Both the position numbers and the translations under genes were made by a program. The notes under the pieces were generated by a model. That model saw nothing but the letters and a program-made list of their open reading frames with translations. It had not been told where the DNA came from and did no database searches. Positions 21,824 to 35,691 of a stretch of 64,000 nucleotides of DNA are shown here, piece after piece. The number at the start of each line of letters is the position of its first letter. Positions within the stretch are counted from its first letter, which is position 1. Origin of the DNA: Spizellomyces punctatus DAOM BR117 (lineage: Eukaryota; Chytridiomycota; Chytridiomycetes; Spizellomycetales; Spizellomycetaceae); NCBI RefSeq assembly GCF_000182565.1, contig NW_015971555.1, forward strand, positions 186,001-250,000. The letters are read 5' to 3'.

Positions 21824-24800
21824 AATGTCTGGCATTTCATCCACTAATATGCTGCCGGTCGAGTTCAAGAGGTAGATTACTATACAACGAAGCTTTTTCT
21901 CTAATAGCGACTTTAGCTTACCCGTGGGACCTTTGCAGAACCGAGAGGCTTTCACTCGCACCCCCGATCAAAAATTACATTGCAACATCGTATGCTGAAG
22001 ACCCGGACGTCTATATTGATGATTTCCGAAATTTAGACGCCCTTCGGGGTGATATTGTTGTACCTGATGTTCACCTGGTGTCCTTGAACAAGCTCCTAAG
22101 GTAAAAGAGACTCGCTGAAAACAGCGATATACCCTTCGAGTGCTGTGGGTATAGATATTCATAGTACCAATTAGATATTATGGGCAATTATTGTACCTTG
22201 GATCAAAATTCCCAATTGACGAGCAACATGTAAGACATACGCTTGATGCATACTGCCATCAAACATATGCTATGATAAAGTTACTAATGCATCGAGATTA
22301 TAGATCAAAATCTGTTTTTCGTGGTACAATTCTATCGGGAAAGAAAGCAAGAAGTCCGGTATGACGAGTGCTCACTAGATGCTATGATGAGTGCTGATCA
22401 ATGTTTTCAGTCTCGAGCTTCAGCTTGAATTTTGAGAAAGCTTGTGTTCTCTTCAATATTGGCGCAATGTATAGTCAACTCGGAGCGTCGGAAAACCGCT
22501 CAACTGCGGAAGGGTTAAAACGAGCAGCCATGTTCTTTCAGGTTGCATCATACAGTTCTTTTAAACTTCCTCTGTCTGCTAATTCGCCCTATCGCCATGC
22601 TAGCAATCGGCAGGTGCATTCCAAACTCTGCAACAACATTTGACCGACTGGACGCTTCCGTCATCCGCTGATCTCAATGCGGCGACGTTAACAACATTGA
22701 CAAATTTCATGCTGGCACAAGCGCAGGAGTGTTTCTGGTATAAAGCTGTAGTTGGTGAGGGCACCAGAACAGTCACATATTGTCCTAGCTATTACTAACT
22801 AACTACATTCTGGGCAGATAAAATGAAAGACGGCATCATCGCGAGATTGGCGGCACAGGCAGCAGAGTTTTACGATCTCGCACACCAGAGTGCCGTTGGA
22901 GCGGGAGTATTTACTGAGGTAGTAATCTTACCAAGGCGCTTTCTCCTCCTTACTGCAGATAATAAATGCATCATCTGTTCCTCAGTCGTGGCTGGTGCAT
23001 ATGCAAATTAAGTCAAATCACTTTCGGGCTGCGGCACAATATAGAAAATCACAAGAGTGCCTAGCTTCAGGGAAATACGGGGAGGAGATCGCCCGACTAC
23101 AGTCTGCGCAAGTTTACGTAAAAAAAGCCATGGATAATGCGCTCTACAAGAAGGCTTCGTCGTACGTGCAATCGGATTTGAAGGTGTGATGGTGTCTACC
23201 TTCCTTTGTGTATCATGCCTGAAGATAATGACCTCTGATTGGCGACAGAACCTGCAAGCAACGCTGGAACACTCGTTGCAACGGGCTGAGAAGGACAATG
23301 ATATTGTTTGTACGTGACTGTCATGGGGAATCTGTTCAAGTGGGATACTTATCGATCGGTCGTTGCTGACACAAACCATGGCAGACATGGAGACTATACC
23401 TCGCATCGAATCCTTGCCACCAATAGGAGGTGCCAAAATGGTTGAGCCTACTCTCATACCAGATCTCAGTTCTATGTCGGACATAGTAGGCCCGCCTATG
23501 TTCTCTAAACTGGTGCCGTTTTCTGTACATCAATCTGCGTCCTTGTACAGCCACAAAAAGGATGCACTTGTGTCTAGCATAATCAATCGAATTAACGAAG
23601 CCACGACCCTCGCCCAGAGGTATGTGATTGCATTCGGGCGATCTAGCAGCTACAATGAATAATAAGTGGGCCACAGCACGTTGTCATCCCTCAATCTGCC
23701 AGCGGCAATCGAAGCCCTTGAACAGCCGATTGGTCTACCATCGTCTCTGTTACAACATTCAGAGGAAGTTCGCCGCCAAGGCGGTGCGAAAAGCTTGCAA
23801 GATACCTGGGCAACGATCGCTGCTCTTGCTGACCGCGACAATGGGATTCTAGATGAGGTGCGTGGCAATAGTAGCAAACCCCGAAATCCCGTCTATAAGG
23901 AATTCTCCGTAGGCTGTCCGAACGCTGGATGAAGAAGAAAAAGAGGACGAAGAGATACGCGCAAAATTGGGAACAAAGTGGTCTCGCACACCTTCCAGGG
24001 ACCTTACCAGCAATCTCCGAGAAAGTGCTAAAGTTTACAGGAACAAACTGAATGCCGCAAAGAAATCAGATCTCCTAATCGGATCCAAGTTGGAAAAGAA
24101 CCTGCACTACATTGAGTCCCTCAGTTTGACGAAGGTACATAAGCTAGATTCGCATACCTGTCTTGTCCCTCTTACACCCACTTCTATTCAGGAAGAGTTG
24201 GAGGCGTCCATACCATCAAGTACAGCATCGTCTACATTGGTGTCACGGGATCCAAATGTCAAACAGCTCAAGGGGCTACTGAATCAACTGACTGCAAACA
24301 TTAAGGACCGTGCTCCTCTCGTGGACAATTTGAAGAAACTGTCTGCTTCGGATGACATTGGTACTATCCACTGATGGGGATGAAGTTTATGGACACATTC
24401 CATTCCAACGCTAATACCATTTCTAGGCCCGAGGCTTGTCGAGGCGGCTAACCGACATGAGGAAATTGACGATGAACAGCTTTTCAATCAGCAGTTGAGA
24501 AAATATGATCAGTTTCAAGACGGCGTGCAGAATATGATCGATCAGCAGGAGCAAACCTTGGCTGCTATTCAGGTACGATTCCGATTTTCTGCCATGATGA
24601 AGCTGACTAACGCTCGTAGGCAAAATATAGGAGGCAAACAGGAAATTCGTAGAGTCGAAACAGACCAGCGGACTGATTCGTGAGAGAGAAGAGGCGCTCC
24701 AAAACTTGGACAATGCTTACAAAGCATTTAAAGATATCACTTCAAACATGCAGGAAGGAGTCAAATTCTACTCAGATTTTCAAAACGTCTTGAACAAATT

Positions 24801-25294
24801 TTCCCAAAACTGCAAGGACTACGCAATGACCCGGAGTGTTGACAAGAAGGACCAAATCGCCGAGCTGCAACGCAGCGTGACGAATCTCCATGTATCGGAA
24901 CCACAAGGGCCACCGCTTCCACCACGACATGGCGGTGCTCCTGGCGGATATCCGACCTCTCTACCGCCGAGTACGCAGCCGGGCCTCTATACATACGGCC
25001 AAAGTACAGGTACGATGCCACAGCCTTACCCCCAAGGGATGCCTCCACCTGGTAAGTGCCTGCTGGATGCACCCTTATTATTGCAACCGAGACCCTTTAT
25101 GCTCGTATGTGATAGGAACCTGGGATCCGAATACGCCTCTGCAATACGGTCCAAACCCCTACGCTCAGCCCGGAACACAACACGGACCTTACTCTACAAA
25201 CGTGTTCTACAGTACTAATATTCCTGGTGCAATGCCTCCACCGATGCCGACACAGCCCGGAGGGCCCCAGCAGTATAGGCCATATGGAGTGTAA
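21824..25294 (+). CDS. ALIX/Bro1-family ESCRT-associated protein
   Basis: Scaffold linking ESCRT-III to cargo sorting, membrane scission and cytokinesis. The protein starts [16 protein letters not shown] and runs into a Bro1 domain built over many small exons: [92 protein letters not shown]-type coiled-coil region follows ([41 protein letters not shown] at its end). The C-terminus is Pro/Gly/Tyr/Gln-rich ([37 protein letters not shown]), typical of ALIX and Bro1 partner-binding tails. A Rim20/PalA paralogue is the main alternative; the long Pro-rich tail fits ALIX/Bro1 better. Confidence 0.87.
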
Positions 25295-25379
25295 TGTTAT
25301 ATAACTATTTGTTTATACTTCTGGAGTGGTCCACAGAGAGCACTCAATATATACATTGTCTTGCCTTTGTCTTCACGGT

Positions 25380-27198
25380 CTATCTACAGGCCGCGATATA
25401 GTTCTCAAAGCCTTGCAAAACATTCGTCACGTTATCCCCAATCTCTTCCACCGCGTATCCTCCTTCCATAACAAAAAGTGTTGGGCAGCGCAGCGAGGAT
25501 AGAGCTCGTCCGATTTGAATATAGGCGGGTGTTGTGAGAAAGAAACCGCCAATTGGATCATTCTAGGAACAGGAGATGTCAATATAATACACCTGTTGGT
25601 CCTAACAGAATTCGGAGGGCATACGGCGTATGTGTCCACACCCAGTGACACAACGACTATCTGAGGATTGTATTCTTTGACGCGGGTGTCAATGATGGTT
25701 TGCAAGGCTTCTATGTACTCCTTCAAAGAAAAAATAAAAAAACTCATGAAGGCCATCCATCGCCCTGTCGAAACCTTGATGTTTAAATCTACCTTATCTT
25801 GTGTTCCCATTTTGAGAGGAACGTTGACATTGAACCCCGCTCCTTCGTTCTCTCCGACCTCATCTTCCGCCCCCCAGTAAAATGGGTAGTCCAATGCTCC
25901 GTGGAGGGAGACATATAAGGGATTACTGTTCTTCAATCTCCCGCAATGAGTTCTTACTTTCCTAAATTAGTCAGTGCCCTCAAATTGGCATACTACCTCA
26001 TAAAAGATCTCTTGTGTCCCATTACCGTGATGGTAGTCTGAGCTTCAAATATCAGCAATGCAAATGCTGCCTTACATAGCGCGAAACAGTCTCGTACCTA
26101 TATCGATGATGGCAACCCTCCCCACCTTTAATACATGGATGAGGTGTCGTACGGCAATAGCCGCATTGTTAAAAAAACAATAGCCACCTGAAGATTGCCA
26201 TTCAGATTGCGAGATTACTCCATTGTTTTTGCTTTAGCAGCTAAGGTTGATGAGGGTAATAACATTACCACATAGATCCCGCTGGGCGTGATGGCCTGCA
26301 GTCGAGAGGTAAGTACTAGTGACATGAAGAATTTGATGTAGTATGTCATTCCATACGACCTGGTGGTCTGCACAATGCGAAAATCCCGTGCGCCTTTTCC
26401 TCTATAAGTAATTCTGCTCCTGTCAATGCTACCTGTGCAGCCTCATATGCAGCTTGGAAGGTGCCTTGTGCCCGCCAAATGTCAGTGGAAGGTGCGGCAA
26501 TCCCAAAAGCTCTTACGAACGAACCTTCGGCGATTACCCCAGTCATGTCAAAACAGCTAGACAAGTCGGGCATAATCTAATCAACCTGCCGTACAGTGAA
26601 GATCTGTGTATGAGAAAAACGCACTAGTAACCAGGTCTTCCCAAGGGACCGCCATCTCGTGAGTAGGGGAAGTTACGTTGAGGCGGGTTTTGCTTCCATT
26701 TCCTTAAGGTTTTAACCATGGAAAATTACTTTGCATCCCAATTAATCCTTTAATAAGGTACTGGACGAACCTCAGGTTGGCAAAATCCCTCACCGCACTC
26801 ACATCTGGGAATACACCCTCAGGGTTGCCACCCACTTTGACCCACTAGTTTTGAATATATGTTAAGGAAGGAACAGGCAACAGCATCCGGCATTTACGGC
26901 CTCTGGACGAAAGTGACCTCCTCGTAAGCGTTCTGAAGATACGCTATGAATTCCTTAGAGTGAACCGCTGCAATAGGGCCCAAACCATAGTCGTTTGGAG
27001 CCACTATTTCACCCAGATTTCGAGCACGTAAACTTGAGAGGATGCTATCGACACGCCCAGTGCACTCTTTGTACGGTACAAAACGGCCGAGCTCAAATTC
27101 CTTTGGGGGACTTCATGGGTTGAGAATTGGAATGCCAAATAGTGATGTGTTTGTGCCTACTTATGAAGACAGTGCTTTTCAGAATATATGACCTTCAT
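25380..27198 (-). CDS. Acetylpolyamine amidohydrolase / class II-like histone deacetylase
   Basis: Zn-dependent deacetylase of the HDAC superfamily, on acetylpolyamines or acetyl-lysine. The start MKVIYSEKHCLH is followed, after an intron, by PPKEFELGRFVPYKE and then IVAPNDYGLGPIAAVHSKEF, the usual start of bacterial-type acetylpolyamine amidohydrolases. Catalytic blocks are PPGHHAQRDLCG|GYCFFNNAAIAV (His pair), IIDIDYHHGNGTQEIF (Asp and His zinc ligands), VVSLGVDTYA|NDPIGGFFL (second zinc Asp, assembled across an intron) and VMEGGYAVEEIG (catalytic Tyr). The C-terminus is NYIAACR. At least eight introns are needed. No nuclear localisation signal or extra domain was seen, which fits a cytosolic enzyme. 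Confidence 0.85.
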
Positions 27199-27711
27199 CT
27201 CGTTGATTTGCCTGTTTATAAAGGCTTGGTAATTCATCTTGAACATGCACAAAGCTACCAGCCACTGATGAGTCAGCCCCATCGGCCAATGTACCAAATC
27301 GCTGCGGACTGAGGAGGAAACGCTTCCCAATCCCTGGAAGGTATTGGATCTGACTTGGTTCGCAAAGTGTGCTAGACTGGCATTGTGTGGACGAACTCCA
27401 CGAGAATGAACTTACTGGAAAATGGTGGCAGGCTACCTCGCAGGAGAATCTGCAACGCAAACTCAAGATGCTTCAGATGTTACAACTTGGACCGTCCAAA
27501 TCCTTGGTGATGGTTTAATTCGCAGTCAGGATGGTAAAAAATCTTGTAAGTCTGTCAGTGTTAACTTCCAAGCAAATCGCTTTGCGAGATCGAGTTGGTG
27601 ACACGACAAGCCGAGATGAGTCATCGTAGCTTTGAGCAGGAAATACTGCTCATTCAAGGTTGAAACGTCCGGAACACTCAATTTTTAATAGCTAGGCTCT
27701 GCTACAAAGCG
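27199..27711. other. Divergent intergenic region
   Basis: About 510 bp between the deacetylase start (minus strand) and PEX7 start (plus strand). It should carry both promoters. Only short chance open frames occur and no repeat or RNA gene is evident. Confidence 0.4.
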
Positions 27712-28921
27712 ATGGCTGCCGTGATGCGGTATCGAACCGCGGGTTATAATGGCTATTCGGTAATGCTTGTCTCAGCTCACTGTCGAAGTATGGTGTTTCC
27801 TAAATTGCTGCCCTCAGATTGAGTACAGTCCCTTCTTCGAAAACCGGATAGCATGTGCATCTGCAGCCAACTTTGGGATTGTAGGGAATGGGCGATTATG
27901 GGTCTTGGGCCTTGGAGCGGGACCTGAAGGCATCGATGTGGAGAAAGTGTATGTAAATTAGAGTGGTTGGAGCAGAGATGCGGCTGATTTACCATGTCAC
28001 CTCCTATCAAGTTACGATACACAAGATGGGCTATTTGACTGTGCATGGAGTGAAGTGCATGAGAACCAAATAGTTACAAGTAGCGGAGACGGGAGCATCA
28101 AACTCTGGGATGTAACATTACCCGTACGTTGTTCGAAGAACGCAAAAGTTGTGATACTAGTAAAGCAACCTGACATATGATCCTTATAAGGACTTTCCTG
28201 TGCGGAATTGGAGCGAACATACACGAGAGGTCTTTGCGGTGAAGTGGAACCTCGTTAAGAAGGACACATTCATATCGGGCTCTTGGGATCAGACGATCAA
28301 GCTGGTAAGCAAGGTTTTGACCGCAGTTGCTCATTTGTCAAGCACGGCTGATGCGATCTGAAGTGGAATCCTGAAGTTCCACAATCTCTAACGACATGGC
28401 AAGAACACACGCACTGCATCTATCAAACCGCTTGGTCCCCAACCAGTGGCGATATCTTCGCGTCGGCGTCCGGCGATCATACCTTGAAAGTCTGGGATGT
28501 ACGCCAACCACGATCAGTACAAACTGTACGAGCACACAACGCAGAGATACTTGCACTGGATTGGAACAAATACCATCCAAACACGCTGGTTACTGGCAGT
28601 GTAGACCACAGTGTGAAAGTATGGGATCTTCGATTCCCAGACCGAGAGGCGATGGTACTACTGGGCCACGATTATGCAGTCCGACGAGTAAAATGCTCCC
28701 CACATAGCGGCAATATCATCGCGTCCGCGTCATATGATATGACAATGCGAATTTGGGACACAGCGATGGGAGGGAACAGACTTGCGCATGTACATGATCA
28801 GCACACGGAATTTGTGTTGGGCGTGGATATGTCGATGTTCTTCGAGGGGCAGGTGGCAACATGTGCATGGGACGAGCAGATCAATGTCATACAAATTCCC
28901 GGACTTTCAATGAAACATTAG
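27712..28921 (+). CDS. PEX7: PEX7, peroxisomal targeting signal 2 receptor (WD40)
   Basis: Cytosolic receptor that carries PTS2 proteins to the peroxisome. The first exon ends RTAGYNGYS, followed after an intron by EYSPFFENRIACASAANFGI and VGNGRLWVLGL, the signature PEX7 N-terminus. Six or seven WD40 repeats follow with clear WD ends: SGDGSIKLWDV, SGSWDQTIKL|W, SASGDHTLKVWDVRQP, TGSVDHSVKVWDLRFP, SASYDMTMRIWDTAMG, and a final CAWDEQINVIQIP. The start at 27712 gives MAAVMRYRTAG; a second in-frame ATG at 27724 is possible. Presence of PEX7 shows that PTS2 import is retained in this organism. Confidence 0.92.
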
Positions 28922-29214
28922 ACATCAACCAATCTAGGAATTATTTTGCATATCCGCTGCGATAAAAGGATTACAGAAATGAACCGTACTGGAAACAAGT
29001 CCAATTTATTTCTGGACCTTGACTCGGGGGAACACAGAGTTTGCATGGTCAAATAGATATTCAGCGGCACATGCAAAGAGGTCTACGGTGCAAGCACCCA
29101 AGACGAGAGGCTAGTGAATTAATTTGAGTATATTACAAAAGCAGACCCAAGGAAAGGAACTCCCCACTCATGCTGAATAATTATCTATACAAAATATATG
29201 CCTTGAACTGAACC

Positions 29215-30135
29215 TTACACGAGAAGAACGGCGTTTATACACTATGTCAAGAGCAAACATCAGTGAAGGTAGTCGACAGGGAAAGACTGCTAAAATGCTT
29301 ACCCCGTCATTCTCCGGGTTGTTCGTCACCTGTGCGTATTTACCCCATACGACTTTTCCGGACTGCGTCACCAACCCCAACTCACTTACGTTTACTTCAA
29401 TCACAGTTCCCTTCGTTATCACCCCTAACTGAGTGTACATCGGACTGCTTGGGTTCTTTTTGACTCCCAAAATTGGCAAGCAGAAAGTTGCACCAAGTTC
29501 CGGGTGGGTAACATGTGCTTTCTTATACCGAAGAGCCATAGGACGAATAAATCGTTCGTACTTTGGTGGCTTCCGCGTAAATCCCTCTCCAACGAATGTC
29601 GCCTTGGTCACCACACGCTTCCACTGCTTTGTTTTCCTCTTTCCGGTTTTGAGTACTTTGAATACCTCCGCTTCGTCCATGCCCTTCACTTTCGGCAGAG
29701 GGACCTGCCACTTCCCAGCCTTCTCCTTTCGCTTTTGCTTAATCATATTTGATAGAACTTTGGCCCGCGTTTGATTCTCACGGTCCAAAAGATATGTGGG
29801 AACAGCACCCTCTTGCACCGGCTGATCCGCAGACTTATGCTTGTTGTTCCGTTCCTCGTGCATTTTGATTGTTTTCTTCATCTGGACCTTTTCGGCGTGC
29901 CTCTTCTTGTTGTATAATTTGGCCTTTAGACCGTGGAGACGCTTGGCGTGGGCAGCCCGAGCGTGAACCTCACGGGCCTCCTTCTTCCGCCTGTTGGGCA
30001 AGCATAACGAGTATAAGCCAGTTGTCTACTACACAGATAGTCAGTTCAGTTGCATGTAACGTACTTGCGCTCCTCATGGTCCAAACGACGGCCATGCTTT
30101 TTGATCGACTCTTCAATGTACTCGTTCTGAGGCAT
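29215..30135 (-). CDS. NSA2: NSA2 60S ribosome biogenesis factor
   Basis: Nucleolar factor needed for processing of 27S pre-rRNA and maturation of pre-60S particles. The protein begins [20 protein letters not shown], passes an intron, and continues [20 protein letters not shown] with a strongly basic helix. The globular C-terminal half carries [40 protein letters not shown] and [18 protein letters not shown]. The last intron joins NNPENDG to CINAVLLV at the stop, exactly as in other NSA2 proteins. Length is about 260 residues, as expected. Confidence 0.94.
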
Positions 30136-30472
30136 GCTTTGAACTCAACGATCAGGTATCAGAAGCGCGAAAGAGGACAAGACAACGGATTTTCAAGTTT
30201 TTGGTATCATCAATCCAAGCTTTTGTTTATTGTGACATTTTTCCCATTCGAATCAGAATATCAAAAAGAAAAAAATGAGCCATTATTCTGATTGGTCAGA
30301 GTTGGGTAAGCAAGCTGGAGGGTCGCAGCGCTTTCTGCAGTTTATTTGACAATTGCATCCTACATGTACTTTGCACCTGTTTTTGAACCGTGACACCCAA
30401 GGAACGCACGCACACCTTGTGGTTTTTAGCAGCTCCTGTCCGAATTTCCGATATAATACCATTCCGAACACC

Positions 30473-31657
<1,185 letters not shown>

Positions 31658-31814
31658 AGTAGGGTAATCAGTGCAATTTTCATCACTACTGTATAGTACT
31701 AGTCTATTATGACCCAATGCATTACCAAAATACTAATATAGGTCCCGCTACATATAGACATATAGGCTGTACGTCCATTTCAATCCCTTGTGACTTATAT
31801 TCTATATTCTCATT

Positions 31815-32787
31815 CTATGTCTTTAAGAATTGGTCAATTCGGTTCTTACGTCGCGCTTCGTACTATCATATGAATTAATTGTTAACAGCACGAATATATC
31901 ATCCGATTTCAAAACATCTCACCTTCTCAGCTCCCTCTAAGGCACGTAATTCCGCTTCACCAAACGGATTACCCTCCAAATCGATCCATGTAACACTGGT
32001 CTCAGACAGGATTTCCGCCGGAAACTTTGAAATTTGGTTTCTGGCCAATTTCATTGTTTTCAGCGACGTGAGGCCACCAAACTCCGCCGGAATCATGGTC
32101 AAAGCATTGTTCTCCACATTAAGCTCCTCTAAAGAGGTCAATAATCTCATTTCACTCGGTAACGTTGTCAATTTGTTAAATGATATGTCCAGGGTCACAA
32201 GCTTCTTCAATTGACCTATGGACCCGGGAATATTTGTAATGACATTGTGAGATAATACGAGGCATTTTAGAGCTGATAAAGCTGAAATGGAAGGATCAAG
32301 TGTGTGAAGCGCGTTGTGGGAAAGATTCAGCGTTTCAAGCGCCGGATAATTGGTAACAGGAGGGAGTGTAATGAAGCGATTGCAGGAGAGCGAGAGGATT
32401 TTGAGTGAGGCAAAGGAGCTGAGAGGTGGCGGCCTACATGAAAGAGAATAAGACGGTTACATAAAAGGTCTTGGACAAACTCACTGATGACATACAAGCT
32501 TTTCAAGCGATTATTAGATCTATTATGTGTCAGAAACGTTAGCAAGGAGATGTCCACGCTGTTGACAAAAGCAGGTAATCCTTACAAATCCAAACTTTTA
32601 AGGTTGTGCAATTGCCACATCATTGCTACCATCTTTGGAGGGACGTCCTTCAGCTTCGCTTGGGTGAGTGTGAGAACGCCTAAAAACAACCTGTGAGTTT
32701 GATACAGACAAAGCACTGACGCTGGGCGACCATACCTGTTTTCCCTGCCCGTTCCACCCTGGTCTGAATAGAGTGCGAGTTGCCCAT
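31815..32787 (-). CDS. LRRC57-like leucine-rich repeat protein with N-myristoylation signal
   Basis: Small LRR protein. It starts MGNSHSIQTRVERAGKTG, matching the opening of animal LRRC57, with Gly-2 available for N-myristoylation. The repeats follow the LxxLxLSxNxLxxLP pattern: LKILSLSCNRFITLPPV, LETLNLSHNALHTLDPS, LKCLVLSHNVITNIPGS, LVTLDISFNKLTTLPSEM, LEELNVENNALTMIPAEF, LKTMKLARNQISKFPAEI. The capping region is WIDLEGNPFGEAELRALEGA. The last intron must be removed to reach the terminal exon YEARRKNRIDQFLKT. Molecular role is unknown; membrane tethering by myristate is an inference. Confidence 0.8.
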
Positions 32788-33142
32788 CTTGCGCTGTCTT
32801 CTCAAATAGTCGGAATTTATCTGCCAATGGGCCGCAAGACTGGACTTGGCGCTACCTTGACAGGTCTTAACCTGCTATTCAAAAATGACCGGCGCTTTTT
32901 AGCGAATAATAGGCACTTTGCGCTCCCAAGCCAGTGCACTGACTTCAACCTCATAAAAAGGCTAGCACCCAAAGACCAACCTACCTCTAGATAAGGTTTG
33001 GCAGTCTTTCACTTGTCGGGCGCGATCAAGGCTTACGGAGAATGTGGCGCCAAGCAGTCACGTGACACTCATCTTGTTTTGCTTTGGTTTCTTTTGTTTA
33101 CGAAACTTACATATTTTTTTAACGTCGGTCCCGCACCCACCC

Positions 33143-33215
33143 GGGCCTATGGCCCAATGGATAAGGCGCCTGACTACGGATCAGGAGATTCGAGGTTCGA
33201 ATCCTCGTAGGCTCG
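33143..33215 (+). tRNA. tRNA-Arg (anticodon ACG)
   Basis: A full cloverleaf is visible. The acceptor strand GGGCCTA pairs with TAGGCTC and is followed by discriminator G. The anticodon arm is CCTGA-CTACGGA-TCAGG with anticodon ACG, and the T arm CGAGG-TTCGAAT-CCTCG is perfect. There is no intron. A TTTT run about 20 bases downstream is a likely RNA polymerase III terminator. The A34 would be deaminated to inosine to read CGU, CGC and CGA. Confidence 0.95.
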
Positions 33216-33941
33216 TCGAACTTTGTACCTAACTTTTATCTGTCACTGTGTTTACGGTTTATTGATAAAGTTTTGGTCATTGCAGGACTTTTGTGTGCGA
33301 GTCATGCGGTAAGATCGGTTCTTTCGAATGCCTTCTTTTTATTCTCGAATTCTTGTTTCTTCCACCTGTACGGCCCTCTCCGTATGCCAATTAAATTACG
33401 CGACACTGTAACTTGTAGTATGCCCCGTTCTGAATCATGCAAAGCATTTGTCCCCGAGAAATAGCCAGCTGTTCCTCTTGCTATAAGCCTGAAGACTGCC
33501 CTCGTTGAGCAAGCAATTAAGAAGTTCAAAGAAGTTCAAAGAAACCGATTGCTTCGCCCGGACAGACACGGTAAAGATGTAAATGGTTCCTATAAGATCA
33601 GGAACAGATCGTGTTGTGCTTGCAGATCATCTGAATATAAAATTCAACTTTGATAAAGAATGTCTATTTATGCTCGCAAACTAATGATTTGTTGATACTG
33701 CATCGACCAGAGGCTTGTTTGCGACAAACGCGCATATCACGTAAGCACGTGCCTGCAATAAGGCTGCACCTGCCCACAGCATGTTTTATCGTACACAAAG
33801 GTATTTCGACTACACACTCAACGGACGGAGTAAAAATGGGATCCATCGAGGTAATACCACATTTCCTGAAAAGTTAGCTGCCCATGACAGCTTAAGCGAT
33901 TCTTATTCCTGCGACTAATTTTATATTTGTCTTTATGAACG
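33216..33941. other. Intergenic stretch without a supported gene
   Basis: About 730 bp between the tRNA and the ankyrin gene. It holds a short perfect direct repeat (two copies of gaagttcaaa near 33522) and only short chance open frames, including one on the minus strand at 33302-33529. I see no conserved motif. Confidence 0.35.
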
Positions 33942-34582
33942 ATGTCTCGCCAGGCCTTATTCGAGGGTAAAGTCGCATGACCTTCCTCAAAATAGTCCAT
34001 GTTTTATCCATCTAATACTTCCAATCAATAGCTATAAAGTCCAGCGACTCCGGCAAAGTTCGCTCACTTCTTCTCGAGGACAAGACTTTGACGGCCCAAA
34101 AGCATCGTGACCCAACTGTCAAGTTCGATCCAGACGTGGAACTAGATGCGTACAAGTTCCTTGGGGCATACATAGGCTCAATTACAGCGCTGCACTTGGC
34201 GATATTATGTGGGCAGGATGCGATCGCAAAGGATATTGTGGAGAGAACATTACAGGATGATTTGGATATTACCTTCGGGGTATGCTTACTTTTGGGCAAC
34301 GATTATTGTCGCTTTCCGCCATACTGATCAACATCTTCATACCTAGGGAGGAAATACCGCACTGCATCTTGGTAATCAGAGCAAAGGCGTTATTTAGGAT
34401 ACTAGAATGATATCTCACATATGATACCTTTGGTTTCAGCAACCTTTCTCGGTGCTCGAGACATTGTTAAACTCCTTTTAGAACAAGGGGCCAACCGCAA
34501 GATCACAAATGCGAAAGGTTTTGCACCCGTGGATGTAGTGGATGATGGGGAAATGCGAGCTTTGTTTGCCGAAGAGAGTTGA
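33942..34582 (+). CDS. Small ankyrin-repeat protein
   Basis: Protein of about 150 residues over four exons, starting MSRQALFEAIKSSDSGKVRS in a first exon ended by an intron (33967-34030 region). Ankyrin repeats are recognisable as ITALHLAILCGQDAIAKDIV, GNTALHLATFLGARDIVKLL and LEQGANRKITNAKGFAPVDV. The last two repeats are joined by an intron at LHL|ATF. The protein ends DGEMRALFAEES. Nothing outside the repeats suggests a specific partner. It is likely a cytosolic adaptor, and function cannot be assigned. Confidence 0.75.
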
Positions 34583-34917
34583 TTGTGAAGGACCAACATG
34601 TAGGGGATCTGAGAAGCGAGTATTGGATTTAATGGGGAGAACACCAAGATGAGAACAATTCTTGTAAATATGCGAAGAGTTTGAGTAGCTGGTATTAATA
34701 AACAGTGCAAAGTATTCACACATCCATCCGCACGGCCAAAATTGCACATTCTGCGGTTGTGATGGCTTGGATATCTGATCTCGTGTTGAACCTGGACGGA
34801 CGAAAATGCAATTTGAAAGTCGCGAGCCACATTCCGGCCCTCTAAATCACAACAGTTGCTTCTCACACATTTCTAAAGGCTACTATTATGATGGTATTCT
34901 GCAGAGGTCCCTTTGGA

Positions 34918-35297
34918 TTACTGAGGCACACCTTGCAAACGGAGCATTCGTCGCTTGACCAACTTGTCTCTCTCCCTCTCCAAAGCGTCTAATTCTGCCT
35001 TCTCAATCTTTGACACCCAGTATCCAATCCCGGCAAAGCCCGCAGCAAATAACAAGTGCAAGTGAGGTCCTACATGTCGAGTCATAGCGTCAGCATTAGT
35101 CGACGGCTGTTCGGCAAACATCCCTGCGGTGACTACACCAACTCACTTTCCAAAACCGGTCGGCGCTGCATTCCCAAAGCCCACGCACGAACAAAGGCAC
35201 CAACCAATCCCCATCCAGCTAGTTCAAGGGTTTGGCCTTGGGAAATTTGGGAGGCTTCCACGGCTTGTTTGGATGGAACGAGGATGGTGGCCGGCAT
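34918..35297 (-). CDS. Small two-segment membrane protein, possibly mitochondrial inner membrane
   Basis: Protein of about 100 residues from two exons. It reads MPATILVPSKQAVEASQISQ, then TLELAGWGLVGAFVRAWALG (first hydrophobic segment), a basic MQRRPVLE turn, and after an intron HLHLLFAAGFAGIGYWVSKI (second segment). A charged helix KAELDALERERDKLVKRRML ends it. The size, paired short membrane segments and Lys/Arg/Glu-rich C-terminal helix resemble small fungal respiratory-complex subunits such as the complex I NUXM type, but I cannot confirm this. It sits head-to-head with EF-2. Confidence 0.55.
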
Positions 35298-35691
35298 AGT
35301 GGTATCGGTTCAGAGGTCTATCAAAAGACGCGCCACGAGAAGGTTATTGAATGTCCCACAGAGCAAGTACTGCATACCCCAAGAAGAACGTCAATTGTTT
35401 CCATTTCCTTACCAGGTGTTGATGGCGGGTAAGTCGTCCGTTGAGAGTGATGGGCGTGCCAGACAGCCAAACTCCTCGCTTGGATCGGAATGAGGCACAG
35501 TCATTGGATACATGCAACATATCTGTGCCACCATGTCGTTTGTTGTTTCAAATGCGACAGCAGTCCCCTCCTTGCGACGTTCCTTCCTTCCCTTTGGAGT
35601 TGGACTCTCTTTACGGTCCATCCATTCCATCCCTCGCATCCATCCATCTGCTTTTTCCATCCTTAACACCCCCGAGGAGGCAACAGTCAAG

